A DNA stretch of 61,773 nt, from positions 1 to 61,773 of the forward strand of contig CALFIY010000053.1 of the NCBI GenBank assembly GCA_937877595.1, in the 5' to 3' direction. Each line of letters opens with the position of its first letter. Position 1 is the stretch's first letter. The notes below the pieces were generated by a model. That model was given only the letters and a program-made list of their open reading frames with translations. It had not been told where the DNA came from and did no database searches. Origin of the DNA: an uncultured Prevotella sp. GTDB taxonomy: Bacteria > Bacteroidota > Bacteroidia > Bacteroidales > Bacteroidaceae. Made by a program: the position numbers and the translations under genes. Shown here piece after piece: positions 59,898-61,773 of this stretch.

Positions 59898-59989
59898 GCC
59901 ATGACTTTCCGCCATACCCGTCACGGCTTTTGCACTGACACTGGCCTCACTGTCTGCATCGGCGCAGGGAATATAAGTTTTTTCGCCGT

Positions 59990-60025
59990 TTTGCTTGCAT
60001 GCTATCAGAAATTTGTATATTTTTG
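59990..60025 (+). promoter_or_regulatory. promoter for aquaporin gene
   Basis: TTTG at 59990-59993 and TATTTTTG at 60018-60025. The 24-base spacer is longer than usual. The box is 56 bases before the ATG. Confidence 0.5.
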
Positions 60026-60081
60026 CGATAAGAAAACAACACACTAACATATCTTTATTGTTTCACTAAATCAACAAAATT

Positions 60082-60756
60082 ATGAAGAAGTACATTGCAG
60101 AACTTGTAGGCACATTCGTGCTGACGTTCTTGGGCTGCGGAGCAGCAGTGGCTTTAGGTTGCGGTTCCGACACCGCTTCAATCGTTGGCACGGCAGTGGC
60201 CTTCGGTCTGGCTGTCGTAGCAATGGCCTACACCATTGGCGGCATCTCCGGTTGCCACATCAATCCAGCCATCACGCTTGGCGTATTCCTCAGCGGCCGT
60301 ATCTCTGCCAAGGACTGCGGCATGTATATCGTGTTCCAAGTGATTGGAGCAGTGCTCGCCGCCGCAGTGCTCGCCGGCATCGTCTCTACCGATCCGTCAG
60401 CCGTCATCACGACATCCACAGGTGCCAATGCATGCACGTATGGCGCTGTCAACGGACTGATTGTCGAGATTGTGCTCACCACCATCTTTGTTCTCGTAGT
60501 GCTCGGCGCTACCGCAAAGACCAATGGTGCTACCAACAACTTTGCTGGCCTTGCCATCGGTCTGAGCCTCATCCTCATCCACTTGGTAGGCATTCACTTC
60601 ACCGGCACCTCAGTCAATCCTGCACGCTCCATCGGTCCTGCACTGTTCGAGCAGGGTCAGGCTCTGAGCGACCTTTGGGTATTCATCGTAGGTCCGCTGG
60701 TTGGTGGCGCTCTTGCTGCCTGCATCTGGAAACTCATCGACACCGACGAGAAGTAA
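60082..60756 (+). CDS. MIP-family channel (aquaporin/AqpZ-like)
   Basis: This 224-residue inner-membrane channel has six hydrophobic helices and two half-helices with NPA motifs: GGISGCHINPAITLG and GTSVNPARSIGPALF. The Cys-His-Ile before the first NPA and the Arg after the second are as in water-selective AqpZ. The absence of the glycerol-facilitator insertions favours water over glycerol. Direct evidence of substrate is lacking. It is a single gene with its own promoter and terminator. Confidence 0.9.
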   Translation: MKKYIAELVGTFVLTFLGCGAAVALGCGSDTASIVGTAVAFGLAVVAMAYTIGGISGCHINPAITLGVFLSGRISAKDCGMYIVFQVIGAVLAAAVLAGIVSTDPSAVITTSTGANACTYGAVNGLIVEIVLTTIFVLVVLGATAKTNGATNNFAGLAIGLSLILIHLVGIHFTGTSVNPARSIGPALFEQGQALSDLWVFIVGPLVGGALAACIWKLIDTDEK

Positions 60757-60794
60757 CAACAGGCTAATCATCTCAGGCCGTTGCGCCTGAAGAA

Positions 60795-60833
60795 AGTCCC
60801 GGCGAAAAGCATCTCGTCGGGACTGTTTTTTTT
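60795..60833 (+). terminator. terminator after aquaporin gene
   Basis: AGTCCCGGCGA and TCGTCGGGACT pair (one G-T) around an 8-base loop, followed by GTTTTTTTT. A smaller hairpin (TCAGGC/GCCTGA) precedes it. Confidence 0.8.
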
Positions 60834-60973
60834 CGTGCCGATGCCGCTTGTTTTGCCACACTCAGTTGGCATTTTTCCGCCGCCCAGGAGCCTGCAATCG
60901 CCCTGTCTTCTGTTTTCTGTATGCAACACACAATAAATTTCCCTTTTACTATACTTTTTTTCAAATAAATTAG

Positions 60974-60981
60974 TAACTTTG
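60974..60981 (+). promoter_or_regulatory. promoter -7 box for aldolase gene
   Basis: TAACTTTG matches TAnnTTTG, 42 bases before the ATG at 61024. Confidence 0.6.
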
Positions 60982-61023
60982 CCGTCAGAAAACTTACAAA
61001 TACTAATTTAATACAATAACACT

Positions 61024-61188
61024 ATGGTTAGTTACAAAGAATTGGGCTTGGTAAACACCCGTGAAATGTTTGCCCGTGCCATCAATGGCGGCTATGCCAT
61101 TCCTGCATTCAACTTCAACAACATGGAGCAACTCCAGGCCATCATCAAGGCTTCGAGCGACCTTAAGAGCCCCGTTATCCTTCAGGTA
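61024..61188 (+). CDS. fba: fructose-bisphosphate aldolase class II, N-terminal fragment cut by a join
   Basis: The first 55 codons encode the start of class II aldolase, which splits fructose-1,6-bisphosphate in glycolysis: MVSYKELGLVNTREMF, GYAIPAFNFNNMEQLQ and SPVILQV. This N-terminus is characteristic of the Bacteroidota enzyme. After Val55 the family sequence (normally S-K-G and onward, to over 300 residues) stops abruptly. The frame continues into sequence that is antisense to a V-ATPase gene. The zinc and catalytic residues are all missing. The break is best read as an assembly join rather than a real truncation. Confidence 0.85.
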
Positions 61189-61545
61189 TTTAACATCAGC
61201 CGGAGAAAAATCTCCCCATGGACTAACGCGGTCTATCTCGGATACATCCATGCTGACTGTCTGCATAAGAGCCGTCTTTGTGTCAAAAGCTCCCAGCACT
61301 TCATTATACATTTTTTCAAATTCTTCATCGGAAAGGATTTCTTCTTTGAGCTTTTGCTTCTCGGGAAGGTAATCCTTTAACGCCATTGCCGTCTTTGAAA
61401 GCTGCGAAAATCTTTCCGATGTTTTGCGGTCCGCGCTTTGTTTTTCCGCCAGATGCACTACGCCCAGAGAGCGCAGGCCTTCAAGCATCTGCTCTTTTCC
61501 GGAGACTGTCGTCAGAACGCAGACCATTTTCATTTTTTCTATCAT
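61173..61545 (-). CDS. atpI: V-type ATP synthase subunit I, N-terminal fragment cut by the same join
   Basis: The minus strand encodes about 124 residues of the start of the V-type ATPase subunit I (the 'a' subunit): MIEKMKMVCVLTTVSGKEQ, then LRSLGVVHLAEKQSADR, a helical region, and SPWGDFSPADVKYLKDNG. The intact subunit is about 600 residues, with a C-terminal membrane part. After LKDNG the frame reads through antisense aldolase sequence. The start codon overlaps the subunit D stop (ATGA), as in V-ATPase operons. Confidence 0.8.
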
Positions 61546-61773
61546 GACCCCGCCCCCATTAATTTTTTCTTTGAAATCTTACCGCGCACAACCGCAGCTG
61601 TCTGCTGGTCTCCAAGGTAAACGCCGATGACACGGATATTTTCCTTTGCCTCCGGTATCTTGACCTTTTCGAAAAGGTTGACCCTCTGCGAAGTAGTGCG
61701 AAGCTCTGCCTCCAGCAGCTCTGTCTGCTTGCGGAGGGTAGAGACTATGGCGTCCAGTCTGGCGATCTCACGA
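61542..61773 (-). CDS. atpD: V-type ATP synthase subunit D, C-terminal part (partial)
   Basis: The minus-strand frame, open at the window edge, ends VNLFEKVKIPEAKENIRVI and LGDQQTAAVVRGKISKKK, a strong match to the conserved end of V-type ATPase subunit D, the central stalk. The beginning lies beyond the window. The stop overlaps the subunit I start by 4 bases. It is too short to be listed by simple start-to-stop searching. Confidence 0.88.
   Translation of the reverse strand, partial: REIARLDAIVSTLRKQTELLEAELRTTSQRVNLFEKVKIPEAKENIRVIGVYLGDQQTAAVVRGKISKKKLMGAGS

Noticed and set aside
61003..61545. A 180-residue minus-strand protein ending in aldolase antisense sequence
   Set aside because: Only the first ~124 residues match V-ATPase subunit I. 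The rest is antisense aldolase created by the join.

Overview
This 61.8 kb window is almost entirely one stretch of a Bacteroidota chromosome, most likely Prevotella or a close relative. Three things suggest this: many Bacteroidota promoter boxes of the form TAnnTTTG (often with an upstream TTTG), Bacteroidota-specific gene architectures (MurF-Alr fusion, TGS-nucleoside kinase fusion, RprXY, GSCFA protein), and several secreted proteins that end in the Prevotella-style '[I/C]YxLxGxR...GLxI..GKKV' tail. I see no phage, IS element, CRISPR array or rRNA. One tRNA-Pro(CGG) is present.

Layout. 1-1139: 3' end of rprX, then rprY. 1232-3973 (minus): lysS-gpsA. 4171-9208 (plus): a compact operon of two ROK-family sugar kinases, a MenI-like thioesterase, menF and menD. 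The first ROK copy has lost its catalytic Asn-Asp. 9451-11133 (minus): TGS-nucleoside kinase, possibly followed by a small membrane ORF. 11273-17003 (plus): fumarase, M6 secreted protease, miaA and a lipid kinase, tightly coupled. 17000-17707 (minus): a Crp/Fnr regulator with two palindromes at its own gene. 17934-26690 (plus): an alpha-glucan cluster (debranching enzyme, GT4, GH57 with a histone-H1-like tail), then an M16 peptidase and hemW. 26870-29907: a large secreted adhesin-like protein and a 42-residue peptide gene, closed by strong hairpins. 30010-31479 (minus): hexuronate-type MFS transporter. 31699-37896 (minus): a secreted caspase-fold protein, a partner exported protein, a GSCFA protein and MurF-Alr in one run. 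38211-41491: secreted protein, tRNA, pectinesterase, O-methyltransferase and aroQ. 41599-45671: orphan histidine kinase and a large secreted protein. 45831-50204: GH3-type adenylating enzyme, Ig-like lipoprotein, DUF3108 protein. 50211-56356: nitroreductase, a stand-alone RNR-tail-like protein, folB, amidase, MCE protein, dnaA. 56408-61188: hydrolase/HAD fusion, orphan receiver, GH51 arabinofuranosidase, aquaporin and the start of fructose-bisphosphate aldolase.

The last ~590 bases do not belong with the rest. Class II aldolase breaks off after codon 55 and continues, on the opposite strand, into V-type ATPase subunits I and D. The two genes share about 17 bases at the join, which looks like a short-overlap assembly chimera.

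Observations most worth following up: the chimeric join; the catalytically dead ROK paralogue next to an intact copy; the caspase-fold operon ending in a cell-wall ligase/racemase; the FNR-like palindromes on the Crp/Fnr gene; 8-bp tandem arrays at three gene ends; a CACCTGTCACC-type repeat lying in frame inside two proteins; the short 'MKEYIKPE' peptide gene; the stand-alone RNR C-terminal-like protein; and the alpha/beta-hydrolase fused to a degenerate HAD domain. Functions are read from motifs recognised by eye. No database search was run.
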